Assembly: GCA_026785795.1 (NCBI GenBank)
Contig: JAJAZJ010000205.1
Location: forward strand, 1 to 12,839
Reading direction: 5' to 3'
DNA length: 12,839 nt
Source of the DNA: Pseudoxanthomonas sp.
GTDB lineage: Bacteria > Pseudomonadota > Gammaproteobacteria > Xanthomonadales > Xanthomonadaceae
The notes under the pieces were generated by a model. That model did not search any database, was not told where the DNA came from, and saw only the letters and a program-made list of their open reading frames with translations. This document shows, in pieces, positions 5,706 through 11,434 of the stretch (its first letter is position 1; every line of letters starts with the position of its first letter). The translations under genes and the position numbers were made by a program.

Positions 5706-6416
5706 ATGTCCGAACCCATCCGCCTGGCCAAACGCGTCGCCGAGATCGCCGGCTGTTCCCGCCGCGAGGCCGACCAGTACATCCAGGGCGGCTGGGTGAC
5801 CGTGGACGGGGAAGTCATCGATGCCCCGCAGCACCCGGTCACCACCCAGGACGTGCGGATCGACCCGGAAGCCGACCTGGAAGCGGCCGAGCCGGCCACC
5901 CTGCTGATGCACAAACCCGCAGGCGTGGCCTACGACGCGTCTCCGAAGCTGGCGACCCCGCAATCGCGCAGTGAGGGCGATGATCCAGACATCCGCGTGC
6001 TCAAGCGGCACTTCGTGCGCCTGACTGCATTGATGCCGCTGGACGATGAGGCCAGCGGCCTGGTTGTATTGAGCCAGGACGGCCGGGTCTGGCGCCGGCT
6101 GAGCGAGGACGCCGACCTTATCGAACAGGAATACGTGGTTGAAATCGAAGGCGAGCTTGCGCCCTACGGCCTGCCGCGACTGTGCGACGGCATGCTGTAC
6201 CAGGGCCGCGCCCTGCCCCGGGCCAAGGTCAGCTGGCAGAGCGAAAACCGCCTGCGCTTCGCGATCAAGGCGGTGCGTCCGGGCCAGCTGCGCCATATGT
6301 GCGCGCAGGTGGGACTGGACGTGCTGTCGATCCGGCGCATCCGCATCGGCCGCATCCCCCTGAGCAAGCTGGCGGCAGGCGAGTGGCGCTACCTGCCGAT
6401 CGAGGCCCGCTTCTGA
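5706..6416 (+). CDS. RNA pseudouridine synthase, RsuA/RluF-like, with S4 domain
   Basis: The enzyme isomerises uridine to pseudouridine in structured RNA, most likely 23S or 16S rRNA. The 236-aa product has an N-terminal S4 RNA-binding domain (about 4-50: IRLAKRVAEIAGCSRREADQ, then GWVTVDGEVI), then LLMHKPAGVAYDA, which matches the family strand 'NKPxGvvct'. The catalytic segment is LTALMPLDDEASGLVVLSQD, with Asp113 at the position of the catalytic aspartate; the usual GRLD is here MPLD. C-terminal landmarks are EQEYVVEIEG, the motif RPGQLRHMCAQVG, and IRRIRIGRIPLSKLAAGEWR. The full domain order fits the RsuA/RluB/E/F group and looks closest to RluF, but the exact target cannot be assigned from sequence alone. 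ATG 5706 is chosen since the S4 domain starts directly after it. Confidence 0.9.
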   Translation: MSEPIRLAKRVAEIAGCSRREADQYIQGGWVTVDGEVIDAPQHPVTTQDVRIDPEADLEAAEPATLLMHKPAGVAYDASPKLATPQSRSEGDDPDIRVLKRHFVRLTALMPLDDEASGLVVLSQDGRVWRRLSEDADLIEQEYVVEIEGELAPYGLPRLCDGMLYQGRALPRAKVSWQSENRLRFAIKAVRPGQLRHMCAQVGLDVLSIRRIRIGRIPLSKLAAGEWRYLPIEARF

Positions 6417-6455
6417 ACACACCCTGTGCGCCTGCGAGCCGGGGTGGCGACGGGA

Positions 6456-6485
6456 TTGACGGCGGCACGCGCGGATGCCGACACT
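6456..6485 (+). promoter_or_regulatory. Weak candidate promoter for the lysine-rich small gene
   Basis: TTGACG (6456-6461) and GACACT (6480-6485) are separated by 18 nt. The -35 matches five of six consensus bases and the -10 only three of six. A 7-bp perfect hairpin (GTGCCCG, loop CACAGG, CGGGCAC; 6496-6515) follows and would lie in the 5' leader, or could instead end the upstream transcript. Confidence 0.25.
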
Positions 6486-6495
6486 AGCGGCGGCG

Positions 6496-6515
6496 GTGCC
6501 CGCACAGGCGGGCAC
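6496..6515 (+). terminator. 7-bp hairpin in the gap after the pseudouridine synthase gene
   Basis: GTGCCCG (6496-6502) pairs perfectly with CGGGCAC (6509-6515) across a 6-nt loop, 79 nt after the pseudouridine synthase stop and 41 nt before the next ATG. There is no following T-run. It may be a weak terminator or a structured leader of the small gene. Confidence 0.3.
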
Positions 6516-6556
6516 GGCAGACCCACACCCCGAACCCGCAACGACGAGGAGCACAT

Positions 6557-6658
6557 ATGAGCAAGGGCATGGACCAGAAGAAAAGCGAAAAGAAGGCGCC
6601 AAGCAAGTCGCTGAAGGAAAAGCGCGCCGACAAGCAGGAAAAGAAGAAGAACAAGTAA
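6557..6658 (+). CDS. Lysine-rich small protein (33 aa)
   Basis: The frame starts ATGAGCAAGGGCATGGACCA and ends TAA, giving MSKGMDQKKSEKKAPSKSLK plus EKRADKQEKKKNK. Thirteen of the 33 residues are lysine, with one arginine and five acidic residues, so the peptide is strongly basic and probably disordered or helical when bound to nucleic acid. The case for a real gene is a textbook Shine-Dalgarno GAGGA (6546-6550) with 6-nt spacing, an ATG start, almost exclusive AAG lysine codons in a high-GC genome, and a hairpin just after the stop. Comparable tiny 'MSKGMD..KK..KK' proteins occur in proteobacterial annotations as far as I recall, without assigned function. Binding to rRNA or another polyanion is inference from charge only. 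Confidence 0.7.
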   Translation: MSKGMDQKKSEKKAPSKSLKEKRADKQEKKKNK

Positions 6659-6669
6659 CCGGCAAATCA

Positions 6670-6699
6670 GCGGGAGCGGCCTGCTGGCGCAGCTCCCGC
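6670..6699. terminator. Bidirectional hairpin between the lysine-rich gene and the ridA-type gene
   Basis: GCGGGAGC (6670-6677) and GCTCCCGC (6692-6699) form a perfect 8-bp stem around a 14-nt loop. It sits in the 55-nt space between two convergent genes (stops at 6658 and 6714). No T-tract follows on either strand. Confidence 0.45.
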
Positions 6700-6713
6700 A
6701 CCGCCACGCGCCG

Positions 6714-7058
6714 CTAGGCCGCGGCAGTGACCACGATTTCCACTTTCCAGCGTGGGTTGGCCAGCGCCGCCTGCACGGTGGCGCGGGTCGGCGCCTGGCC
6801 GGGCACGACCCACGCTTCCCACACTTCGTTCATCGCCGCGAAATCGCCCAAGTCGGGCAGGAATATCTGCGCATGCAGGATCCGGCTGCGGTCGCTGCCG
6901 GCCTGCGCCAACAGCGCATCGATAGCCGCCAGCACCTGCCGGGTCTGCCCGCGTATGTCGGCGCTGGCGTCATCGGCGATCTGCCCCGAGAGGTAGAGCG
7001 TGCCGCCATGCACGGCCATTTCCGATAGCCGGGGACCGGTCTCGAAACGCTGGATCAT
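6714..7058 (-). CDS. RidA (YjgF/YER057c/UK114) family protein
   Basis: RidA-family proteins hydrolyse reactive enamine/imine intermediates released by PLP enzymes, protecting the cell from 2-aminoacrylate damage; some subfamilies have other roles. The 114-aa product covers the whole domain: TLYLSGQIADDASADIRGQT, then QVLAAIDALLAQAG, ILHAQIFLPDLGDFAAMNEV, and the C-terminal PGQAPTRATVQAALANPRWK. Arg92 sits at the position of the substrate-carboxylate-binding arginine of RidA, and Glu107 in KVEIVVTA at the position of the C-terminal glutamate, so imine deaminase activity is plausible. At 114 aa it is shorter than archetypal RidA (about 128), as in several Rid subfamilies. The start has no clear Shine-Dalgarno sequence. 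It is divergent from the phospholipase-D-like gene. Confidence 0.92.
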   Translation of the reverse strand: MIQRFETGPRLSEMAVHGGTLYLSGQIADDASADIRGQTRQVLAAIDALLAQAGSDRSRILHAQIFLPDLGDFAAMNEVWEAWVVPGQAPTRATVQAALANPRWKVEIVVTAAA

Positions 7059-7086
7059 GTGCGCTACCCCTGTGCCAATGGCTGCC

Positions 7087-7102
7087 CCATCCTAAGGGAT
7101 GG
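7087..7102. promoter_or_regulatory. Inverted repeat in the divergent ridA / phospholipase-D-like intergenic region
   Basis: CCATCC (7087-7092), TAAG, GGATGG (7097-7102) is a perfect 6-bp inverted repeat between two divergent starts (7058 and 7168). TAACAT at 7117-7122 is a possible -10 for the rightward gene. The symmetry and position would suit an operator, but no regulator gene is adjacent. Confidence 0.3.
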
Positions 7103-7158
7103 CAGGCTGGCTGGCGTAACATCCGGGTTTGCGCTGCCGCCCCTGCCGCTGCCGCGAT

Positions 7159-7162
7159 GGAG
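7159..7162 (+). promoter_or_regulatory. Shine-Dalgarno site selecting a TTG start
   Basis: GGAG at 7159-7162 lies 5 nt before TTG 7168. There is no ATG near the predicted N-terminus; the in-frame alternative is another TTG at 7129, which has no Shine-Dalgarno sequence and adds a Cys/Arg-rich leader unlike a protein N-terminus. The downstream TTG is therefore preferred. Confidence 0.55.
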
Positions 7163-7167
7163 CCCGC

Positions 7168-8655
7168 TTGGATACTTTCACCCAGCCCACCAAGCCGCGC
7201 AGCCGCTACTGGCGCTGGACCAGGCTGGCACTGCTGCTGTTGCTGCTGGCGTGGGTGGCGATGGCCGTCTACCAGGTCTACAAGCCGCTGCCGCCCGGTA
7301 TTGGCCAGGCCACGCCGCTGCGCCAGACCGCCGACGCCGCGCTGCTGACCGACGTCACTTACATGGACGAACAGGGCGTGCGCCGCAGCGAACAGCAGGT
7401 CTTCGACGAAATCCTGCGGCTGGTGTCGCAGGCGCAGCGGCTGGTGGTGCTGGACATGTTCCTGTTCAACGACTTTGCCGGTGCCGATGCGGCGCCACCG
7501 CTGCGTGCGCTGAGCGCTGAACTCACCGATGCGCTGGTGCAGCGCACGAGCGAAATCCCCGGCCTGCAGGCGGTGCTGATCACCGACCCGATCAACACCA
7601 TGTACGGCGGCCTTCGTTCCAAACACCTGGATGCATTGCGTGCGGCGGGGGTGCAGGTCGTGATCACCGACCTGCCCAGGCTGCGCGCGCCCAATCCCGC
7701 CTGGTCCGGGCTGTGGCAGCTGTGCTGCCGCTGGGCAGGCAACAGCGACCGCGGCGGCTGGCTGCCCAGCCCGTTTGGCGAAGGCAGGGTCAGCCTGCGC
7801 AGCTATCTTGCCCTGCTGAACCTCAACGCGAACCATCGCAAGACCCTGGTAGTGGACGAAGGGGACGACTGGACCGGACTGGTGGCCACCGCGAACCCGC
7901 ACGACGGCAGCAGTGCCCACGGCAACGCCGCCCTGCGCTTCAGCGGGCAGGCCGCGCTAGACCTGCTGCGCAGCGAAAAGGCGGTAGCGGACATGTCCCG
8001 CGCAGCCTGGCCGTCAGCGGCGACTGCTGCCAGCATGGGCCCGGCCGTGAGCGCGGGCGCGGACGCCCCGATGCGGGTCCAGGTGCTCACCGAAGGCCGT
8101 ATCCGTGACGCCCTGCTGGACGCGCTCAGTCGCAGCCAGCGCGGCGATGAGCTGGATATCGCGGTGTTCTATTTCTCGCACCGCGCGCTGGTCAAGGCCG
8201 TGCTGGACGCACAGCGGCGTGGGGTCAGGCTGCGGGTTCTGCTGGACCCGAACGAGGATGCCTTTGGGCGCAAGAAGAACGGCATCCCCAACCGTCAGGT
8301 CGCGCTGGAAATGCACCGGGCCGGCGTGCCGCTGCGCTGGTGCAACACACACGGCGAACAGTGCCATAGCAAGTTCCTGCACCGGCGGCCCCGCACCGGG
8401 GAAGAAGAGCTGATCGTGGGCTCGGCCAACTACACCCGGCGCAACCTGGACGACTACAACCTGGAGACCAGCGCGCGCGTGCTTGCGCCTGCGGGCTCAA
8501 CGATCATGGGTCGGGCGTCGGCCTACTTTGAACAGAGCTGGGCCAATACCGACGGGCGCCGTATCAGCCTGCCCTACCCTGCCTATGCGGACGATTCACG
8601 CTGGCGCTACTGGCGCTATCGCTTCACCGAGGCCACCGGGCTGTCCAGCTTCTAG
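7168..8655 (+). CDS. Membrane-anchored phospholipase D-like (cardiolipin synthase-type) protein
   Basis: The 495-aa product (TTG start) has a basic N-terminus and one transmembrane segment (about 18-36, LALLLLLLAWVAMAVYQ), then two PLD-type domains. The first carries a complete HKD motif NANHRKTLVVDE (His223, Lys225, Asp230) followed by LVATANPHDGSSAHGN. The second has QCHSKFL (His400, Lys402), without an Asp at the expected position, followed by LIVGSANYTRRNLDDYNLE. The repeat order and length resemble cardiolipin synthase or phosphatidyltransferase-type PLD proteins; hydrolase or transphosphatidylase activity on phospholipids is the likely chemistry, but nuclease activity cannot be excluded. 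With a short basic cytoplasmic end, the catalytic part should face the periplasm. It is divergent from the RidA-type gene, and a 168-nt gap (8656-8823) without recognised elements follows. Confidence 0.88.
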   Translation: MDTFTQPTKPRSRYWRWTRLALLLLLLAWVAMAVYQVYKPLPPGIGQATPLRQTADAALLTDVTYMDEQGVRRSEQQVFDEILRLVSQAQRLVVLDMFLFNDFAGADAAPPLRALSAELTDALVQRTSEIPGLQAVLITDPINTMYGGLRSKHLDALRAAGVQVVITDLPRLRAPNPAWSGLWQLCCRWAGNSDRGGWLPSPFGEGRVSLRSYLALLNLNANHRKTLVVDEGDDWTGLVATANPHDGSSAHGNAALRFSGQAALDLLRSEKAVADMSRAAWPSAATAASMGPAVSAGADAPMRVQVLTEGRIRDALLDALSRSQRGDELDIAVFYFSHRALVKAVLDAQRRGVRLRVLLDPNEDAFGRKKNGIPNRQVALEMHRAGVPLRWCNTHGEQCHSKFLHRRPRTGEEELIVGSANYTRRNLDDYNLETSARVLAPAGSTIMGRASAYFEQSWANTDGRRISLPYPAYADDSRWRYWRYRFTEATGLSSF

Positions 8656-8823
8656 GGATGGCGTGAACCCCTGCCCAAGCCATGGCGTACGATGACGCTT
8701 TGACACGCATTCCCTCGCGCTGCGCCCGGCCCTGAACCCGTCGACCGTTTCGCTCCCCTCCACACGTCTTTCCCTGCGCTGGCCCAGCGGGCCCCGAGCA
8801 GCGACGACCCCAAGGGAGCCGCC

Positions 8824-9510
8824 ATGCCTGGCTACACCACGCGCATGCACACCGTCCGCCTCGGCGGCCACGATTACCGCATCCGCGCGCTCAGCGACCT
8901 GCAGCAGTTCGCTGATCCCACCCGGTGTGCACAGCGCGCGGGTATTTCCTCGGCGCTGTGGAGCCTGTTTGGGCAGGTATGGCCATCGGGACGGGTGCTG
9001 GCCGAAGCCATGAGCAGCTTCGACATCCGCGGCAAGCGCATCCTGGAGCTGGGCTGCGGCCTGGGCCTGTCCAGTCTGGTGCTGACCCAGCGTGGCGCCG
9101 ACGTGGTGGCCAGCGACCACCATCCGCTTGCCGAATCATTCCTGGCCTACAACGCCGGCCTCAACGACCTGCCGGCGGTGACCTATCGCGACCTGCCGTG
9201 GGCCATTCCGGACGACAGCCTGGGCAGGTTCGACCTGATCATTGGCAGCGACATCCTGTATGAGCGCGACCACGCTGCGCAGATCGCAGCCGTCATGCAG
9301 CGCCACGCCCACCCGGACGCCGAGCTGCTGGTCACCGACCCCGGTCGCGGCAACAGCGGCCCGTTCACCCGGGCCATGGTGGCCCAGGGCTACGCGGTGA
9401 CCGAGCAGCGCAGCCGATTCAATGAAAAGGACGTGGCGCCATTTCGCGGCCGCCTGCTCAGCTACCGCCGCGGCACGCCGATGGCCCACCCGCCGCAGGC
9501 ACTGCAGTGA
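8824..9510 (+). CDS. Class I SAM-dependent methyltransferase, protein-lysine-methyltransferase (Methyltransf_16) type
   Basis: The 228-aa product has the SAM-binding motif I ILELGCGLGLSSLVL (73-87), the acidic residue at the end of strand 2 (VVASDHH, Asp98), and FDLIIGSDILYERDH (136-150). The DILY tetrapeptide after strand 4 matches the DxxY/F motif of the METTL21/FAM86 group of protein lysine methyltransferases, as does the upstream region SLFGQVWPSGRVLAEAM. Prediction: transfer of methyl from SAM to lysine of a protein partner, with the target unknown. The ATG is supported by a strong Shine-Dalgarno AAGGGAG (8812-8818) 5 nt upstream. The TGA overlaps the GTG start of the ykgJ-type gene by 3 nt (GTGA at 9507-9510), indicating translational coupling. 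Confidence 0.9.
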   Translation: MPGYTTRMHTVRLGGHDYRIRALSDLQQFADPTRCAQRAGISSALWSLFGQVWPSGRVLAEAMSSFDIRGKRILELGCGLGLSSLVLTQRGADVVASDHHPLAESFLAYNAGLNDLPAVTYRDLPWAIPDDSLGRFDLIIGSDILYERDHAAQIAAVMQRHAHPDAELLVTDPGRGNSGPFTRAMVAQGYAVTEQRSRFNEKDVAPFRGRLLSYRRGTPMAHPPQALQ

Positions 9511-9842
9511 GCAGCATTCCCCTGCGACTGGACGAAGCTGGAATCGACGACAGCGTGTCGTGCGCGCGCTGCGATGCCGTGTGCTGTCGCTTGACCGTGG
9601 TGCTGATGCCGGAGGACGACGTGCCGCGCCACCTGGTGGAACGCAACGAGCACGGCGTGGAGGTCATGGCCCACGGCGAGGATGGATGGTGCGTGGCCAT
9701 CGACCCGTTGCGCATGTGCTGCAGCATCTACGATCAGCGCCCCGGCATTTGCCGCAAGTTCGCCATGGGCAGCGAATACTGCCGCGACGAGCGCGAAACC
9801 TACCGCACCCGCTACGACCCTGTGCCGCCGCTTTCGGCCTGA
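9507..9842 (+). CDS. YkgJ family cysteine-cluster protein
   Basis: The 111-aa product has nine cysteines: Cys19, 22, 26 and 27 (SCARCDAVCCR), Cys62, Cys71 and 72 (RMCCSIYDQRPGICRKFAMG), Cys82 and Cys92. CxxC...CC...CCxIYxxRPxxCRxF is the signature of the YkgJ/Fli-B-type putative zinc- or iron-chelating domain. The usual role proposed is metal (Fe-S or Zn) binding; enzymatic function is unknown. The start is GTG 9507 within the stop codon of the methyltransferase gene, so the two are expected to be made together. The family commonly has about 100 residues, so this is full length. Its last 31 nt overlap the 3' end of the OXLD1-like gene on the opposite strand. Confidence 0.9.
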   Translation: MSSIPLRLDEAGIDDSVSCARCDAVCCRLTVVLMPEDDVPRHLVERNEHGVEVMAHGEDGWCVAIDPLRMCCSIYDQRPGICRKFAMGSEYCRDERETYRTRYDPVPPLSA

Positions 9843-9997
9843 TCCCCGTGACGCACACGCCAGGCCGCCAGCTGCACCCGGTAGCGGACCAGCGCAGCGT
9901 CGTAGACGTCATGCACGCAGTTCATGCAGCCCTCCCCGCAGCAGTCGGCGGGGTCGGGCGCTTGCGGAGGCAGTGGTGGCCGGTCTTCGCCATGCAT
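9812..9997 (-). CDS. Oxidoreductase-like (OXLD1-type, PF09791-like) small protein
   Basis: The 61-aa product starts MHGEDRPPLPPQAPDPADCC and continues GEGCMNCVHDVYDAAL. The combination of a Pro-rich lead, a CC-x3-C-x2-C cluster (Cys19, 20, 24, 27) and CVxDvY is the signature of the 'oxidoreductase-like' domain found in human OXLD1 and in small bacterial proteins. Its function is unknown; four cysteines suggest metal or redox chemistry. The remainder is one probable helix (ALVRYRVQLAAWRVRH) and a short Gly-rich tail. ATG 9997 is chosen because it begins just before the motif and has a TAnnnT box 6 nt upstream; the longer frame to 10096 is antisense to the ygjP start. It is a convergent overlap with the ykgJ-type gene and divergent from the YgjP-like gene. 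Confidence 0.82.
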   Translation of the reverse strand: MHGEDRPPLPPQAPDPADCCGEGCMNCVHDVYDAALVRYRVQLAAWRVRHGDQAESGGTGS

Positions 9998-10009
9998 GGG
10001 CCTACTGTA
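9998..10009 (-). promoter_or_regulatory. Candidate leaderless -10 element for the OXLD1-like gene
   Basis: On the minus strand, TACAGT (10009-10004) is followed by AGGCCC and the ATG at 9997. The spacing is identical to that at trhO and the DUF6164 gene. No -35 is recognisable. AGG here could alternatively be a close, weak Shine-Dalgarno sequence. Confidence 0.4.
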
Positions 10010-10035
10010 ACGCCAGCAGCGGGGTTGCTGACGGC

Positions 10036-10542
10036 ATGCAGGCGCTGAAATACCTCGCCGGATACCCGGAACACGTGCAGACCCAGGTCCGCGCACTTAT
10101 CGAACAGGACCGGCTGGGCGAGCTGCTGCGCAACAAGTACGCGTCGGCACACGCGGTCCGCAACGACCGCCAGCTGTACGAATACACCCTGGCGCTGAAG
10201 GAGCGCCATCTGCGCAAGGCCGAGCCGCTGCACAAGGTGGTCTTCGACGGCAAGCTGCAGGTGGTCAAGCATGCGTTGGGCACGCACACCACGGTGTCGC
10301 GCGTGCAGGGCAGCCGGCTCAAGGCCAGCCGCGAGATCCGCATCGCCAGCGTGTTCCGCGATGCGCCCGCCGATTTCCTGCGCATGATCGTGGTCCACGA
10401 ACTGGCGCACCTGAAGCAAAGCGAGCACAACAAGCCGTTCTACCAGCTGTGTACGCACATGGCGCCGGACTACCACCAGCTGGAATTCGACCTGCGCCTG
10501 TACCTGACCCATTTGGAGTGCGGGCAGCCCGCCAGCCGCTGA
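10036..10542 (+). CDS. YgjP-like metallopeptidase domain protein
   Basis: The 168-aa product carries IVVHELAHLKQSEHNKPFYQ, in which His121, Glu122 and His125 form HExxH and His131 is the third ligand, placing it in the YgjP/WLM-like zincin group. Conserved context upstream is LKASREIRIASVFRDAPADF and downstream MAPDYHQLEFDLRLYLTHLE. YgjP-like proteins are predicted zinc metallohydrolases; E. coli YgjP has been linked to UTP pyrophosphatase activity, and a proteolytic role is not established. The start ATG 10036 gives a compact N-terminus (MQALKYLAGYPEHVQTQVRA) without a clear Shine-Dalgarno sequence. It is cytoplasmic, with no signal peptide. It is convergent with the DUF6090-like gene with only 7 nt between stops, so transcription must terminate within coding sequence or overlap. 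Confidence 0.88.
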   Translation: MQALKYLAGYPEHVQTQVRALIEQDRLGELLRNKYASAHAVRNDRQLYEYTLALKERHLRKAEPLHKVVFDGKLQVVKHALGTHTTVSRVQGSRLKASREIRIASVFRDAPADFLRMIVVHELAHLKQSEHNKPFYQLCTHMAPDYHQLEFDLRLYLTHLECGQPASR

Positions 10543-10549
10543 TGATCGG

Positions 10550-11362
10550 CTATTTTTCGATCGCCGCGTCCACGCGTTCGCGCAGGGCGCGGGTTTCTTC
10601 CAGCATTTCGCCATAGCGCCAAGCCTGGTTGCGGTGAGCGATCAACAGTGCGTTGTAGCCGTTATAGACGCTCCGGTCGTTGAGCATTGCAGCCAGGGTG
10701 GTCGGAAACGGGACCCGCTCGACCACGTTCGGCCGCGGCCGCAGCCGATCTTCCTGGGTTCGGTACTTGGAGAACTGGACCAGATCCGGCCCCTCGCGCA
10801 GGGTGGTCGCTGCCGTTCGAAAGTAGGTCTCGTCGTAGCGACTGATATCCTCAAGGCCGGCTTTCATCGAATCCACATAGGCCATCAGCTGCGCACGCAG
10901 CGCATCGGAGCGGATCAGGTTCAGGTCGCCCGAGGAGATCAGTGCTTCCGCCGTCCCCAGCACGGGGCGGACCCGCAGGGTGCCGCGGGGTAGCTGCAGG
11001 TCTTCCCGAAAGGCGTCGTCCGCTACCGGATTTTTGAGCCAGAACCGGTGCAGAACGCGTGCCGTCGCCTCAGCCCGCAGGTTCATAAGCTCGCCGGTTT
11101 CTGCCAGGATGCGCTCGCTTGTCTGCAAATCGGCGTTGAGCTGGCGCAGGTAAGCCTGCTCACGCTCGAGGTTGCGGCGGTCCTGCGCCCAGGACGTGAG
11201 CGCCAGGGCCACCAACACGCCGGCCACCACCACCAGGAACTCGGCCAGGAACCAGCGCAGACGGGATTTCCAGCCCACCGCGGCAAAGCCGCCGGGGCGG
11301 GCCTCGTGATCAGCAACGGAGCCCACGGTGGGATCGGCTGGCGGGAGGGCGGTGTCGGTCAT
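10550..11362 (-). CDS. DUF6090-like single-pass membrane protein
   Basis: The 270-aa product has a 30-residue polar N-terminus, a transmembrane helix at about 36-57 (LRWFLAEFLVVVAGVLVALA), then an immediately following TSWAQDRRNLEREQAYLRQL. This 'E-hydrophobic-GvliAL-W-DRR' arrangement is typical of DUF6090-type proteins. The rest is mostly helical and charged, with GTAEALISSGDLNLIRSDAL and a C-terminal helical stretch (YGEMLEETRALRERVDAAIE), probably periplasmic. Function is unknown. ATG 11362 is preferred over the start at 11416 because the longer form adds a segment overlapping the downstream flank of the HD gene and lacks family resemblance; GGGGAAG lies just upstream. It is 72 nt downstream of the HD-domain gene on the same strand, so the two may be cotranscribed. 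Confidence 0.8.
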   Translation of the reverse strand: MTDTALPPADPTVGSVADHEARPGGFAAVGWKSRLRWFLAEFLVVVAGVLVALALTSWAQDRRNLEREQAYLRQLNADLQTSERILAETGELMNLRAEATARVLHRFWLKNPVADDAFREDLQLPRGTLRVRPVLGTAEALISSGDLNLIRSDALRAQLMAYVDSMKAGLEDISRYDETYFRTAATTLREGPDLVQFSKYRTQEDRLRPRPNVVERVPFPTTLAAMLNDRSVYNGYNALLIAHRNQAWRYGEMLEETRALRERVDAAIEK

Positions 11363-11434
11363 GGCTTCCCCATTCAGTGCGAATCTCTGCAGGTCGCGGA
11401 CCACGCCTTGCGACACGACCTGACGATCAACACC

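Noticed and set aside
5550..6707. Minus-strand 385-codon open frame over the pseudouridine synthase gene
   Set aside because: It is the antisense of a gene with S4 and catalytic motifs; it also runs over the small lysine-rich gene and the 5' side of the RIO kinase.
8700..8705. Perfect TTGACA before the methyltransferase gene
   Set aside because: No -10-like hexamer lies 16-18 nt downstream (the region is CGCGCTGCGCCCG), so it is not called a promoter.
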